DNA from: Aptenodytes patagonicus
Lineage: Eukaryota; Chordata; Aves; Sphenisciformes; Spheniscidae
Direction: 5' to 3'
DNA: 64,000 bases
Assembly (NCBI RefSeq): GCF_965638725.1
Contig: NC_134963.1
Coordinates: 1,061,501 to 1,125,500 of the forward strand
Below, piece by piece: positions 35,070 to 57,951 of the stretch; positions within the stretch are counted from its first letter, which is position 1, and each line of letters begins with the position of its first letter. The translations under genes and the position numbers were made by a program. Under the pieces are notes generated by a model. That model did not search any database and was not told the DNA's origin. It saw only the letters and a program-made list of their open reading frames with translations.

Positions 35070-38000
35070 CTGTGAAATTACGGGTCAAATAGGTCTACTT
35101 CTTCATAAACAGTAAATGTGTTTTAATGAGTCTTAGGAAAGCGTGTTTTCTTTTTCTTGTTTCTAAGAAACAAGTCAACTTCACATGTAAGTTAAAATCA
35201 CACGTAACTGACCTAGACCAGCACGTATTAAGATCACCATTCCAATGTTAAAGTGTCACTCAGTTCTCTCTGAGAAGTAATGCTTTGTTATCTACGTTCT
35301 AGTAAAATCATGACTTGTTCTACAGTACCTAAAAAGTAAGTCTGGAAGCTAGAGGAGACCACAAATAAAGTAATTAAGCAAAATGCTAAGCAATAAAGTG
35401 AAGTCCGGACTTTAAAAATACTTCCTCTCCTTGAATAGGAAGTAGTAAAGATTCAAAACCAGGAGAACATAACCGTGACAATACACTCAGCAAGCTTTAT
35501 TTTAACGTCGTTTGTAATACCGCTTTAAAGTTAATGCTGTAATTACACATTATGGTTAAGGAAGTTGTGTATAATAAGCTTTCTAAACCAGTGCCTCTAA
35601 AGCAAGCATATTCTCTGTCTTAAAGAGCAAGCAAAGCACACTATGTGGGGAAAAAAAAAAAGTAGCATGTATCTATGGCAAATAATAGAAAATACTGTTT
35701 AGTTTCAACATATTTACAATGCCAAGTGATAATATACTTCCTTCCTATTTCAATACTTCCCGTTTCAACGATATAGGCTACCTGCTGTGGCTTTAAAGTG
35801 TTGGAAGGGAAGAAATAGGTTTTGGAAAAACAAACAAAAATTAGAACTACAAAGACTCCTGAACCTATATATTGCATGTTCTGTACATAAAGGCTGCCGT
35901 TCACCAGGAGGCAAATGATACTGAACTAGCAAAAAGAAAAAAAAAGTTGTCTCCAACATGCCCCCATCAAGTTTACACTCATTCACTGTTTTTACAGCTG
36001 AACATAATACTCAGAGGTATTTAATCACACCAAATATATACCAAAGACTAAATCTCTACATATATAGTATCTTGTTACACGGCATTAGCCAAGCTTAAGG
36101 GCATTAATGCAAATCAGTTAAATTAGCAACTTCGTATCATCCTTACTTGAAAAAATGCATGAGGAGAAATTCTAAATTTTAGGCCAAGAAGTTCTTCATA
36201 TATGTACTTATCACCAGCCACGTGCTCCAAAGGCAAGTCTTCTAGATTGGGAGATTTCCTGGGGTGGGGGGGCAAGGCATGGGGAGACAAAGAGGAAAAA
36301 AAAAAAAAAGACGACAAACATGTTTGTTACATTTTTTACCAAAGCTGTAGTCATCTTAAAAATTGTAGTACTACATACTAAGCAGTAATTTATAGTGGGC
36401 CAATATTTATCATATCCTTTTAGAGACGATCTTCTTGGCCATTTTTTTCTTACAGTGTACAATTGTTCCACTGATGTGAACAGCAGGACCTACACTCTCT
36501 CTAGATGAAGATAGTGCAAGCCTTGTGCTCTGTGGAAGAGGATGGGGAGATTAAAAAAATCACATAAAATAGGGAAGAAAGGAGGCAGAAGTTACTTGTT
36601 GATAATAATAAATATCCATCTACTGCAGTAAATGCTTCTACAGCTCGACAGCCAGCAACTAGTAGTGGGTTCACCCACTGAAACTCTACCTGCCTTTACC
36701 CAGCAAACACTACAGGAGAACGGGAAATTTCAGGAGTCTCTTGTGGAAAAGGCAAATAACTGTTCAACAAATTAGTAACACTGCTGCTACTTTTATGAAA
36801 CAGACAAAATAATGGTGTGGAAGTGCTACCTACTTCTCTGTTGCAAACACGAAAAGTCCAGCCACCACCAAAATCTCCCAAAGCCTCACCTTTGTCCTTC
36901 CTCCACAAAGTACAGAGAAGTAACGCCACTGCTCTTTCCCATCCCTTCCGTGAAGTGTTTTGCCAGAGAGGTTTTCAGGTCAGCTAGCTCTTCTTCACTT
37001 AATTTCTAAAGGTTTCATTTGAAAGAAGGGAGAATAACCATCTTAGTGACTTAAAGATACGATTTAGTGGATGCCTTCTATAAGCATATTAATTACTTGT
37101 TCATTTGCATGTGTCAGACTAGTCTAAATAGAAGAGTAGTAATGCAAGGTAAACTACACCAAGTAATTACTCTATTTCTCTTCTGCATGCACTATCCATA
37201 AAACCAAATTTATGTAATTTTAAAGCTGTGTGTCTGAGCTGCACATTATACATCAGCTTAAATACCTGAGGGTTAAAATAAACAATTGCCATAATGTGGC
37301 CATTCCTGCTGGTACGGACTGTGAGCTGTTTCCAGTGACCGTCATAGGTTTCTGGGCTGTAAACTGAGTAAGGAGTTGACCTGCAATTTTCAGAAGCTCA
37401 GTTACTTAACAGAGAACTATTTTTCTGCATAACATTCAATAGTTTATTGAAAGAAAAGAAGCTCAACATGCGAAGTGATGAAAAATGTTAAGTACAAGCA
37501 AGGCTACATTGATTTGTCAAGAAAAGAATGACTTCCACATCTTAATTAAGCAAAAAGAAAAAAAGAGACTGATGAATAGATCCTATCTCCTAATGCAAAA
37601 TAATCTGTCCCTACTTCTCACAATCCTCTTACCTGTTTTAACCCATCCAAAATTATAGACAGGATATAGGCAGCTTCTCACCGCATTCAGAGAATGACAC
37701 AACTTTTTATAATGCCTTCATTGGCTTCTGTGCTTCATACCAAGTTCAAACTTTCCATCTTCATGATTCCGCCGAGGTTTCCATTTTTGAGCATTCAATT
37801 GCTTTCTAAAGAAACCACTCCTTTTTCTAAAAAGCACTGCTGCTGAAATTTACAACTTTTGTTTTATTCCTTGTTGTAGGATGATTCTTCTCTTCATCCA
37901 GGGAAGCAATTGACCTTTGTTATTCAAATTCCTCTTTTAAAAAGCCTTTTTCTGAGTATTTCTTTACATTTAGTGGAAGAAGCTCTCAAATAACAGACAC

Positions 38001-40412
38001 TTTTTATTGTAGACCTATACATCTTATTGCTTGCAATAAGGCTGTGTTTGGCTGGTATCTGTCCCTCCATCTCAGAACAGCTGAGCAAGAGCAAGGGAAA
38101 AATACCCAGTGATCTAGGCACAAGATGTAAACATCAAAGAATTGCTGAAAATTGAGACTGGTGTATCTTAAGTCTTAAAGCTGAGAACAAACACTAAGCT
38201 TTTCATAATGTTTAATTTTATAAATATTTTTGAGTAAGACATCAAAACCTTTATGGACAACTCATTTTACTTATGCTCACCTTATGTAGTCTTGGAAAGC
38301 TTTTACTACTTTTTTGGCAATAGCAGGAATGTGAATAGTATCAAATGGCTCCACTACAGCACATGTACCACCCTTATATTTGCCAAGACGACAACCCACA
38401 GTTTTGTCTTCTTGATTTACACCAATCCCAATCAAGAACTCACATTTGTTGCGATATTCAGTCTAGATTTAAAATAAAGTTATGTAAGATATTTACATAG
38501 CACTTATTTGTACATGCCAAGTTTCTCCTGAAACAACTCTCACATGGTTACATGTATTTGCAAACGGACACAGGACATTTTGTTCATATGGAAGATATTA
38601 ATGGATTTTGACACATGAGAACTAACAGCAATAACGAAAAAGTAGTAGCAAGTCTTGTTATTTAAAGAGCAAAAATATTGCCTCTGTTGAAGAATGTTTG
38701 TATTAGCCTACAACACAAGCTTGTAGGGACAGCATATTAATTTTAAAGTTGGAATATCCAGTTAATTTTAACTAGTCTTCTGCTTCCCGTAAATATTTCC
38801 ACACAGTATTTACATGAAAGGCAACAGTGTCTAAAATTCATCATTCGTTACAAGAAAAAGTCAAACACTCCATTTGTCCACTGTCTCTTAAAACCAAATA
38901 ACTAATCTAACCCTAAGCCCATTAACCCCATCCCATACTTTACCTAGGATTACATTACCTGTAACGGTGATGCTTTCACTCCCTCTACCGGGCAACACAA
39001 TTTATTGTACTTCTGCTTCTGCAGGAACAACCAAGGTAATAAAGCTCTGTTGTTATTTCCTATTTCCCTGCCCAAATCAGAGACAAAAATTGTAAAGTAC
39101 ACATTTAGAAAAACTGAGGTTAACAGTTGCACAAGACATATTTTTTTCTTTTTTTGTATAGGGCATAAAAAAGTATCAGATCATCAGATGAAGAATGTTT
39201 CTTCCAGAAGAATTTAGCAGGCAAACCCCCTCCAACTTTGTAAGAGCTGTAACCTGAAAAAAATAAATAGTTAAATGTAGTTATAAAGGCAGGTACTAGA
39301 TTTATCAATGTACCCATGCATGAAAAGAACGCCAATTTTATCTACAAAAGTAAGGCAAGAGATAGAAAGTGATACTCTGATCTACAAAGACCAGGCATAA
39401 AAATCCGAGGGGATTTTTAAAGAAAATCCTAATAGTAAGTTACCATCTCTACAGATTGATCACCTCTTACACCATTTGACAGTGCCAATTTTTTTTGAAC
39501 TTTAAGGGCACAGACATCCTTCTGCTTAGGCCTATGGAACAACAGACCTTAAAGCAATGCCCCTTCATTTAGCCATCTTTTGAGGCTGACCAAGAACAGC
39601 AATAGCACGTTTTGTCAGCTGGAACAGTTTTTAGGTCCTAGCATCGCAGATTATCTTTTATTTACTTTGTCAGGGGATTTGGTTTTTGACCTACCTCTAA
39701 CTTACTTTATTTTAGAGATAGCAATTTGTGCAAATTTAGCTATATCCCATCATAAGGTCAAGTCTTGTAAACATTACAGTAGCTTTACAAACAGGAATTA
39801 CTTTGTCAGCTTCTGCAGCACTTGTTCACATTCCTGCTTCTTTTTGGCCAGCTGCTCTTCATAGGGCATGTTCCACAGCGGGGTCACAACATCCGCGATT
39901 TGCTTGCTCGGAGGCTCCTCTCCGCTGGCTTTGGAGGGAGCCGGCCGCTTCACCTCTCCCTGCTCCGTCTCCTCTTCTTTCTTCCTTTTTTTTGCAATCG
40001 GGTCGGCTTTCGGCTTGGCAAGCCTAACGCTCAGGTGCCGGCTCTTCCACAAAACCCCATGGAGGGCTTTCACGGCCTTGTCCCTCTCCTCCTCACTCTT
40101 AAAGGTCACAAACGCGAACGTCTGCTTCCCAAAAAGTTTTATCTTATGAGGATTGAGTCCGTATTTGGCAAGGAACTTTTTCACATCGTTAAACCCGATG
40201 TATTTGGGAAGGTTTTGTATTTCTACTTTATAGATCTCGGAGGTAAACAAGTCCCCCTTAATGTATCTGTACACGTCGGGGCAGGCCGCGGGGCTCTCCG
40301 CGGGGTGGCCCCCGCCTCCATCGGCCTTGCTCTCCGCTTCAGCCCCATCTTTAGCCGCCGGCACGGGGGCCCCGACGCGGCCGGGACCGCACCGATCGCC
40401 TTCCCCCTCCAT
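32710..40412 (-). CDS. TRMT2A: TRMT2A, tRNA (uracil-5-)-methyltransferase (11 coding exons)
   Basis: TRMT2A forms 5-methyluridine at position 54 of the tRNA T-loop using S-adenosylmethionine. Coding exons in order on the minus strand: 40412-39802, 39067-38959, 38462-38281, 37380-37266, 37005-36890, 36258-36147, 35069-34947, 34305-34230, 33724-33608, 33389-33293, 32968-32710. Phases join without error and give 638 residues (human 625). An RRM spans about 61-132, followed by a lysine-rich nuclear-signal-like run. The methyltransferase fold has the SAM loop [11 protein letters not shown] (about 441-451), DPPRAG (514-519), the catalytic Cys in VSCNPRA (542) and the Glu in HCELL (585). All essential residues are present. 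It is divergent with RANBP1 and convergent with DGCR8. Confidence 0.96.
34701..34747. repeat. Short tandem repeat, 13-bp unit
   Basis: The unit CAAAATAATTTTT repeats about 3.5 times inside a TRMT2A intron. It is very AT-rich and shows no link to a known element. Confidence 0.8.
35070..36146 (-). other. TRMT2A: TRMT2A intron 6
   Basis: Read on the minus strand the donor is GTAAGG next to 36147 and the acceptor TTTCACAG next to 35069. AT-rich, with no exon or identified repeat. Confidence 0.6.
36454..36529 (-). other. TRMT2A: Possible cassette exon in TRMT2A intron 5
   Basis: On the minus strand a pyrimidine-rich acceptor (CTCTTCCACAG) ends at 36530 and a donor GTAAGAA begins at 36453, bounding 76 nt. 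Exons 5 and 6 of TRMT2A join correctly without it, reading GQR-KSPN as in the human protein. Inclusion would put a TAG in frame at 36492-36490 and shift the frame. It is either an unused pair of sites or a regulated exon that triggers mRNA decay. Confidence 0.3.
37381..38280 (-). other. TRMT2A: TRMT2A intron 3
   Basis: Donor GTGAGC next to 38281 and acceptor ATTGCAG next to 37380 on the minus strand. No other gene is visible. Confidence 0.6.
39802..40412 (-). other. TRMT2A: TRMT2A first coding exon with RRM
   Basis: The ATG at 40412-40410 opens an Ala/Gly/Glu-rich, CpG-dense segment of about 45 residues. An RNA recognition motif follows, with YKVEIQNLP as the RNP2-like strand and FAFVTFKS as the RNP1-like strand. 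The exon ends within the KLTK codon, with donor GTAATT read on the minus strand at 39801. The first 45 residues have little similarity to human, as is usual for this gene. Confidence 0.9.
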
Positions 40413-41065
40413 GCTCCCACCCGCCCTGCGGAAGCGGCCGCGCTCACCGGAGCCAGCCCCCTCAGCCCGGAGGCCAGGTCAACCCCGGCCCGCGCGGACC
40501 TCCCGCTCCCTCGTGCCGGGCTCCCGGGGCGGGGCTGTGGCGTCACCGATGGACCGCTGCGGAAGGATGGGGGGGAGGAACGATATGGGTTTTTTTTAAA
40601 AAATGTCTGCCCCTCACCGCTGCCGTGCCTCGCGCGTGGGGTCAGCCGCGTCGCTTGAAAATGACAGTAACAGGCACCGAAATATTCTCCCCGTCCGCCG
40701 CGCACGTGGGCGCCATCTTGGGTCGGGACGCGGGCTGCCGGCCGCCACGCCGCGAGGGCTGATGGGAAGCGCCTCGGGAACGGGGCGACAAAAAAAGGCT
40801 CCGCCGGGGGCAGGGCGCGCCCGGGGCGGGGATCGGCGCCGCAGGCCGGTGCCGGCGGGCGCTCTCTCGGCGGCGGGCCCTCGACGGCCGCGGGGCGCCG
40901 GGGGCGGGGCGGGAGCTGAGGGAAAGTGGGTGTTTCCCATCGGGCCTTGCGGCAGCAGCGGCGCGGGCTGCGGGAATGAGGTAAAGGCGGGAGGGGCGGG
41001 GGCGCGCGGCAGGAAGCTCGGCAGCCAGGCGGCAACGGCGAGCGGAGCGGAGCGAGCCCGGCCCC

Positions 41066-50543
<9,478 letters not shown>

Positions 50544-50800
50544 ATCATCCTGGGCCTTGCAGTTTTTCCTTTACTTTTTTTCCTTTCTTTATTTTTCTTT
50601 TTTTTTTTTTACAAGGGACTTTATAAGGAACTGAATTCAACGTTCAGGTTGTTTTTTCTAAGCTTTTGCCCTTTTGAAGATGTCTTCAGAAAATCCATTC
50701 CCCAGTCATGAAAATGTACTGTGCTAACTTTCTTTTCCACAGTGGAAACACTTATTTATAGTCATCCAAACGAGTGAATAAAACAAACTTGAAAACAGCA
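50544..50800 (+). other. RANBP1: RANBP1 3' UTR and polyadenylation signal
   Basis: AATAAA at 50777-50782 lies about 235 nt after the stop, so the mRNA probably ends near 50795-50800. The UTR has a T-rich tract at about 50571-50610. A second AATAAA at about 51113 could support a longer form. Confidence 0.65.
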
Positions 50801-53800
50801 TCAGAGGACAGAACTGAGTTTTCTATATACTTAAAAGCTTATGAATACACTTGTTTCATTCGGTGTTGAGATACATATCATCATACCTGTGGATTAACTA
50901 GGTTAACAGACTTTACCAACAGGGAAGATTAAGATTACATACATGTTTCTTATATGGCTTCTAAAACTAATATAACAGACCTTTCACACTTTTTCTGCTG
51001 TGTGTTCCTGAGCAGGGAATGTGCCTGTGATTCTTGAAATGCAGCAGACTTCTGGGATCAGGCGATAGAACATTCCTGGCACACTATTGATGATGTCCCA
51101 TCAGACAGTGAAAATAAAGGTGGGGGAGAAAATGTATTATGTGAGACTTATTTTCCGTGAGAGAAGTATTTTCTTCTTACAAAACAAAATCTCCGCTCCC
51201 CGCCCCCCTCCTCAAATTTAATATTACAAATGCTTGACTGTAGCACAGAGTTGTTGCTGTGGTTCCAGATCTTCCATGATATGCTACTTGCTGACTGAAG
51301 GCAGCAGCAGCCTGTTATACTAAGGTGTATATAAAGGAATCTTAACTGTTTGAGTACCTTACTATGAGATTCCCTGTGTCAGCATATCATAAAAGTTGTA
51401 CTCTAAAATTTATAAGCTTTTTTTCAGGGCTTTGGAGCTTGCATTGTTTTTACAAATTGGAGGGGTTCTGAACTTTTAAGATGCCTGGTGAGAGGCTGTC
51501 CCTCTTGGAGAGTGGCGGTCTGACATTCACTTTGGAACAGTTAACTGTTGTACACGCTTGAGGGGCATTCTCCTTGCCAAAATGGGCAAACTGATCAAAT
51601 CGCTTCCCTGCAAATGTTTTCTGTTTATCTGATTTCAAGTTAGTGCTAAAGAGTAGGAAGATAAACTATAGTAAGCAATAAAATCAACACAATTTTTAAT
51701 TCTGATAGATGAATTGAATTTCATTGTTAACCACTAATACAAGGATAGCGTTAGGATAGCAATGGAATTCTAAACTTTAAGGCTGTATGATGTTAACATT
51801 GGACAGCAAGACCTTTTTATCTTCATAAAGAGGCTTTCCAAGTAGGTCAGGCTCTGCAGTCTACCTGAGGAAAATATATTTAAAAAAAAGAAAAATCTTC
51901 TCTTTCTACTTAGCGCTGCCTTTTGATGCTACAATGAACTAGTCTTAAATCTGGAACTCTAATTAAGGTATTCGCTTCATTCAAACAAAGCAATTCCTTT
52001 GGTGTTGTGCGTGTTCCCTTTCAAGTACAGCAGATATTAAAAGTCTGTTAATTAACAAAGATGGTTGAAAGGCAAAATAAAATGCTTTTTAGTGTTTCTG
52101 GTTTGGAAATAACAAGACAAAGCTATTCTGAAGTATGTAAAAGCCAAATCTTTATCCGTGAGTCACTGTAAATTCTCTGATCTGATAATGTCAAACAGTG
52201 TGTCTAAATTGATAGAAATGACATTTAAAAATCTCAAAATAAATTTAAATTTTCATTTAAAGGATTTGCTTTTTATTTAAAGAACTCTTGCTGGGAATGC
52301 ATTTTTAGCCTGCAGGGGTAAAGTGGTGAAGGCAGCAAAATGGGTGAGTTTGATTTCACTGTCAAACACTGTACAGAAGAGGGGAGGAAACACTTGAATG
52401 ACTTAATTTGTCTTAGTCTTAGATATTGACGACTCCTGCTTCATTTTATTACCCTCTCTTATTCCCCTCTTTACTTACTCATGCATGCTTAAATGATTTC
52501 AAGACATTTCCACTCCTGTTTAGGTTAACTGATCCATGTTTACAGTTCATGGATTATAACCATCCTTAGTGCAAGTCTGCAATCTCAAAGAGCCAAGTTA
52601 TGAGGGACCACTAAGTAAAATAACTTCTCTGGATAGTGTTTGGCTGAAGAATGTCTGAGTCTTCTAAACTAAAGGATGGTTAGTCAATGTTCTGGTCACT
52701 TTAGAAGCCACAGGTGTGCTGTTCTACAAAATAAAAAGCAGTAAGTATTTTTAAAATTGATCTCGGTGAAATAAGGCTTTTCTTGTGTAAGTCATTCTAA
52801 TGATAAACTTTTCTATATGCAACATAGACTACCAAGAGATGTCTCTGAAATGTTTTTGTAGCTTACTGTATACTGAGTATTCTTGAGTTCTAGCTGACAT
52901 AGAGTAGTCTTGTCCCCCCTGCCCAGGTCACCAGGTTTTCATGCTTTCCCACTGTCTTCACTGTTAACAGGGTTATTGAGATGGTAGAACCTGACCTGTC
53001 TCGTCAGGTGATAGAGTCTTAAAATAATAACTTGGCTCAAAATTGTAATAGTCCTTCGACAAAAAGGTAGGCTTGTAGTGCAAAAGTTCCTGCACGAATT
53101 TGTGGGCAACTACTAAAATATGTCGGTTGCCTTATACTTGTTTCTGAAATGGCAATAACTTCAGTGTGATTTAAACGTCTGAACCTGTTTGAAGGTATTG
53201 TGTCATAGTAAAAATGGATCATGCAGAAACTTTTCTAATTCAGTGTTCAGACAGTACAGAAATTCACTGAATCTTTACTTTCTGCACTTTATAGGGGGGT
53301 GTTGAGACTTAATTTTTCTCCAGGATTCTAGAGACAAATTGGATTCCAGGCTATTTTAACACCTGCAGTTGAATTGTGGCTACTTTCTCTTTTACTCCCA
53401 GTGAGGCAAGGTAACTCTTAGCATGTTTAAATGTAGACTAAAATAATGGGGAATATAGTTTTGTTTAATGCAGCTGGCTGGAGAATAAAGTCTCTTTAAG
53501 CACTTCTAACTTCAATAACAGCGTTACTGAGAATATGGCTGAATCTTACAGAAAGTACAGGTGAAGATTTTTAAGAGGTTTTAATCCATTTTTGGTAACA
53601 AATGGAAACCAGAATAGGATTAGTAAAGCATTGTCAGATGCTAAAGTCTGCCATTTGTACAAATTCTGCTTGCTTCAAGTGCAGAAAGATGCTATATAGC
53701 CAGGCTTAATATCCCAGCCTTTGTTGGTACTAATGGTTTTGTGTGCATAAAACTGGATGGATGAGTGTCTGAGGACACCTGAATAATGAATTTAACTTAG

Positions 53801-56800
53801 AAATAGTTAAATTTTGATCAGCATCAAAATAGTATCTTCTTAACACGTAGTTAAGCTCTTAAGAAAATAGACTTAATTTTTTTATTATAAAAATGAATTC
53901 AAAATAGTTCTCTCTAAATCCCGTGTTAATTACATTGAAGACTACACTAATAGGTCGTGGTTCCCCCCCCCCAGGAATAAGCTTGTATTGGTGATACTAT
54001 GTCTCATTCACAAATTGCAAACACCCCAATTTGCTGTATTTTAACACTGTAAATGATGATTTTTTTTTCCTGTGTAATAAGGTAGCTTGTATCAAACACA
54101 AGTTCTCTGTGATACCAAAAACTCAGAAAATTAAAATTCTTCTTAACGCTCTGCAGACATGAGAATGTTGTGAATCTTTATTATTTTTGATGCAACATGC
54201 TCAAGAAATACCTGTATGTAAAGGGCAAAAATATGAGTGTGAATAGTTCTTTCAATGTTGTTACTAAATGTCTTGGAACTTGTTTAATTTAAAAATCTGA
54301 AGGATTTAACTGAAAAATGAGGGATTCGTTTGTACATATACCTTCACCATGGACAGAACTGTGATAGGGCTGTGCACAGGAGGAGGAGGGGTGAGGTTTG
54401 CAGGTATACCATCTCTTTTCTCACTTGGTATTCTGTGTGGATGTGTGGGGAGGTATTTGGTTCAGAAAGCACCCGCAGCCTGAGCAGTACTTTGTTGCCT
54501 GCTACTGCAGGAGCACCTGCAGCCCAGACCGGCTGTACCAGTTCGGAGCATGGACTTCCCGGTTTGAGAATCTGTCAGGTCTGGAAGGTGGATGCTGTGC
54601 TTTATGGCTAATGACGAGTCATGCTGAACTCTGACTTCCCACAACAGAAGTGCTGTGCCTCGCGCTGCTTCATCTCCCAATGCATTCTCTTGAATAACCT
54701 AATGAAAAGGTTTAACGTTAACTAGAAACTTTTCCTCTAAAGACTATCTGATTCAGAGTTCAGGAAACTCGATACCTTAATAATATTGAATTGCAACTAT
54801 TTGTGTAGAAATGGAGATTGTAGGGGAGATAACATTATAAACTGCCTTTTTTTTTTTTCTTTTGGTCTCCCGTACAGATTGCCATCAGCTTTCAATGCTG
54901 AGTACTTAAACAGTGGGGTGGTTATTTAAAACAAACCCAAGCCTCTCTCCAATTAAGTCTCTGTAGCCGTCTTCATTTTTGCCCTTCTGTTCCCAGTATG
55001 CCTATCTGTTCTGGCTGGTCCAGCTTGTTTCTAGCAAGCTGTATTTTCTAAGCTGTCTATGGCAAGCTAGTGTCTTAATTTTGATTAGCTAAACTAATTT
55101 CAAAGTGTTCCTAAATTGCTGAGGTCTTGTCTATGTGTAAACTTGCACTAGTTTAGTGAAGTGAGGTGTGTAAAAGGATTTTTTTTTAATTTTTGCTTTT
55201 ACAATGGTTTATTTAGGATTTACTTCAAAGGTCTTCCTAATTAGATTTAGCTAGAATTACTCTATAAAATAGAAATAAGAGGAATTACCAGTCTTTCACT
55301 AACCTTAACTAAATCTTTGACAATGTATCATTTTCAGAGTCAGAGATAACAAAAACTAACTGCAACAGATCAGAATTATTTTGCTTGATGAAGAAAAGTC
55401 TGAAGTAATCAGCTGTAGAGTGGATTGTACATGTAAGTGATTTCTCAGACTGTAGTTCATGTGAAAACAAGGTGCTCTCTCAAGTAAGCAGTTTGTGCAA
55501 TTATGTATTTCCAATAATAAGGAAATAATTCTTGAAGTTGTGAAAACTCACAAGCACAGGAGCAAAAAACCCTCATATTTAAGAGTTGAATAGTTATTAG
55601 TATCTACAGTTCTGCATCAGATTTATGACCACTGGTGTATTTTTCCAATATGCAAATTTAAGCATGGAATATCTTTGTCCACTTCTATCACATTAGACAT
55701 TAACCACTGACTTCAGACCTGTTCATACTTGAAAGACTCTGAAAATGCAACCTACATTAGATCCTTAACTAGATTACATTTGTAGAAATACTTTTTTTAG
55801 GTATTCATGGTGAAGCTAGGGTTTGTGGACTATAGTGTCTGTTATGCTTTTAACCAATACAATCACAAATGTTTTAAGTACAAACCAGGTGCTAGCACAA
55901 TTCTGGATTAGATGTTATGTACAGCAAACTGTATTTTGTGGAAGGTATCTGACTACTGCAAGTATTTCATGAACTTTATAGTCTTACACTTATTTTCAAC
56001 TTTCAAGCTGGAGAAGTTCAGCTTTTTGTTGTTTATCAGTCTTGACTCTACAAATTTACCTCAGCTGATTAATTGTATTGTAGATATTAACTGTGGTATC
56101 AAGATGTGCAATTTACTTATGAGTTAACAGAGAAGCTAATGGTGTCACAAGTTCTTGCCTACTTACATTGTGCTGGCTGTCCTCGTTTCAAGTAGCCAAA
56201 AGTTTTCTAATGCTGTTTTTCCATAAAAGGAATTATAGCTATGTAAACATCAACAAAGATGGATTGGACACTAAAATCACTGAATATTTTGCATTCTTTG
56301 GAGGATATTTCTCAAGACTATTCTACTAGGTATAATTAAAGTTACATTGCTTCATATAAATAGTGCTTATCGGTTTTAATATCTTAATTTGTTTGCTGGT
56401 ACATGAATCACTGGCTTTCTGAATTTCAGCAGCATCATTCAGAGTGATATTTCATCCTAGTAGAGGAGAATTACACTTTATTAATGGTCTTAAACAGGGT
56501 GGTTGGTGAATCTTCAAAACTATTCAGAGGCCTACGTTATTCTCATGTAAGTAGTTCCTTGTGGGGGGATGGTTTAGGAATTGGTCTGTAAAAAAAAAAA
56601 AAAGTAATCAAGGTCTCATAATAAATGCAACTTGACGTGCCCCATCACTGCAGTTAGGAAATACGTGTTACATGACTTCTGTTCTGAGCAAATGCTATTC
56701 CATGGAAAACATCTTTTGGAATAATCTAGAAAATTATGTGGGATCTCTCTTTAGGCTACTGAAAAGCCATTATTAGGCAATATTTTCTTGATATATCTAG

Positions 56801-57951
56801 TAACAAATAAACTTGAACAACTAAATCAAAATTGTCATATTAAAGTTCCAATGGGTAACTTAGTAGGCCTGGCTTGTACCCGGAACTGTCTAGCCTTGCT
56901 TGGACTTTCTGCCAGCACCATGCTGTGCACGATGATCCAGATGTCCCCTGTACTGAGCACTGCCAGTTTGAGGGAAAAACAGCTTTTACTAAAGATCTAT
57001 TTGCTGATCCTTCAGGATCCTGCCAGTGACCCTGATCAGTTCGCAGGTCACTGGTACTACATGGACTGGCAAATGCATTTGTTGTAGTAAGCAAATCCAG
57101 TAAGAAAAGTAGAATTAATTATTCTGGTCATTGTTTAATGACAACAGCTAATATGAGCTAGGAGCTAAATTGCCCAGTGACCAATAAAAGATTCCCGGGA
57201 TTTTCAGTATTTCCAAGTCTGCAAAATGAAAGAATTTTCTTAACCACGTAGCTAAGATTTCCAGCTAGCATTAGTGCCATGATTTGATATGAAAGTTGCA
57301 CAGCAATCAAGATTTCTTGATGCTTGCTCTGTCGTGAGTTTCCTTTCATCTTACCAGCTTTGAGGACGGTACCCTGGCATGTGGCTCCAACACAGCTTCT
57401 GTGGTTGGCCCTTTCTCTTTTGAGGTAAAACTTCAGAGTAGAATCTTGCAAAAAGACATGCAATTACTAGCCATACTCTGCCAGATTATTTTTAGATTGT
57501 TCTTTGTAGCTGTATTAGTTCTTTGGGTAGTCATTAAATCTTTAATTTGCCTCAGTGCTGCCAAAATCTTCTGGCACGCTAATCAGGTAGTATGAATCCA
57601 GAAACTACAGTCCTCGAAATAAAGGTGTTCCAGGAGAGCGACTCTGAGACATGCCTATTCTGCTTTAGTCAAGTCCTCCTCAGACATCCTTACTGTTTGA
57701 ATGGTAAAGTCATCTCAAGGCTTTAAATATACTTGCCTTTTAATAGTGAGATTGAATGTTGCTCAGCAGTGCTTTATGCTGTCTTGAAAATAGACCATTT
57801 TCAAGAACTGGAACGTTAGTGGGAAGGAAATGAGGTAAACTGTGGGAATTGTTGGACACCAAATTACAGAAATTTATTGCTTTCTGATAGGTAATCTACA
57901 ATGTGCAGCAGAAAAAAAAATCTCAAAACACAATTCTGCATAACTCTGTAG
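50801..57951. other. Intergenic, no gene recognised
   Basis: This 7.1 kb is AT-rich with no exon series, RNA gene or identified repeat. The opposing open frames at 56788-57087 and 56840-57094 have no domain and are likely chance or a very old repeat fragment. A GC-richer patch lies at about 54360-54680 but lacks CpG density. Confidence 0.5.

Noticed and set aside
39822-40658. Plus-strand open frame of 278 codons
   Set aside because: It is the antisense shadow of TRMT2A exon 1, whose minus-strand frame encodes a clear RRM.
56788-57094. Opposed open frames of 99 and 84 codons in the intergenic region
   Set aside because: They overlap on opposite strands, show no domain, and lack promoter or splice context; perhaps an old repeat fragment.
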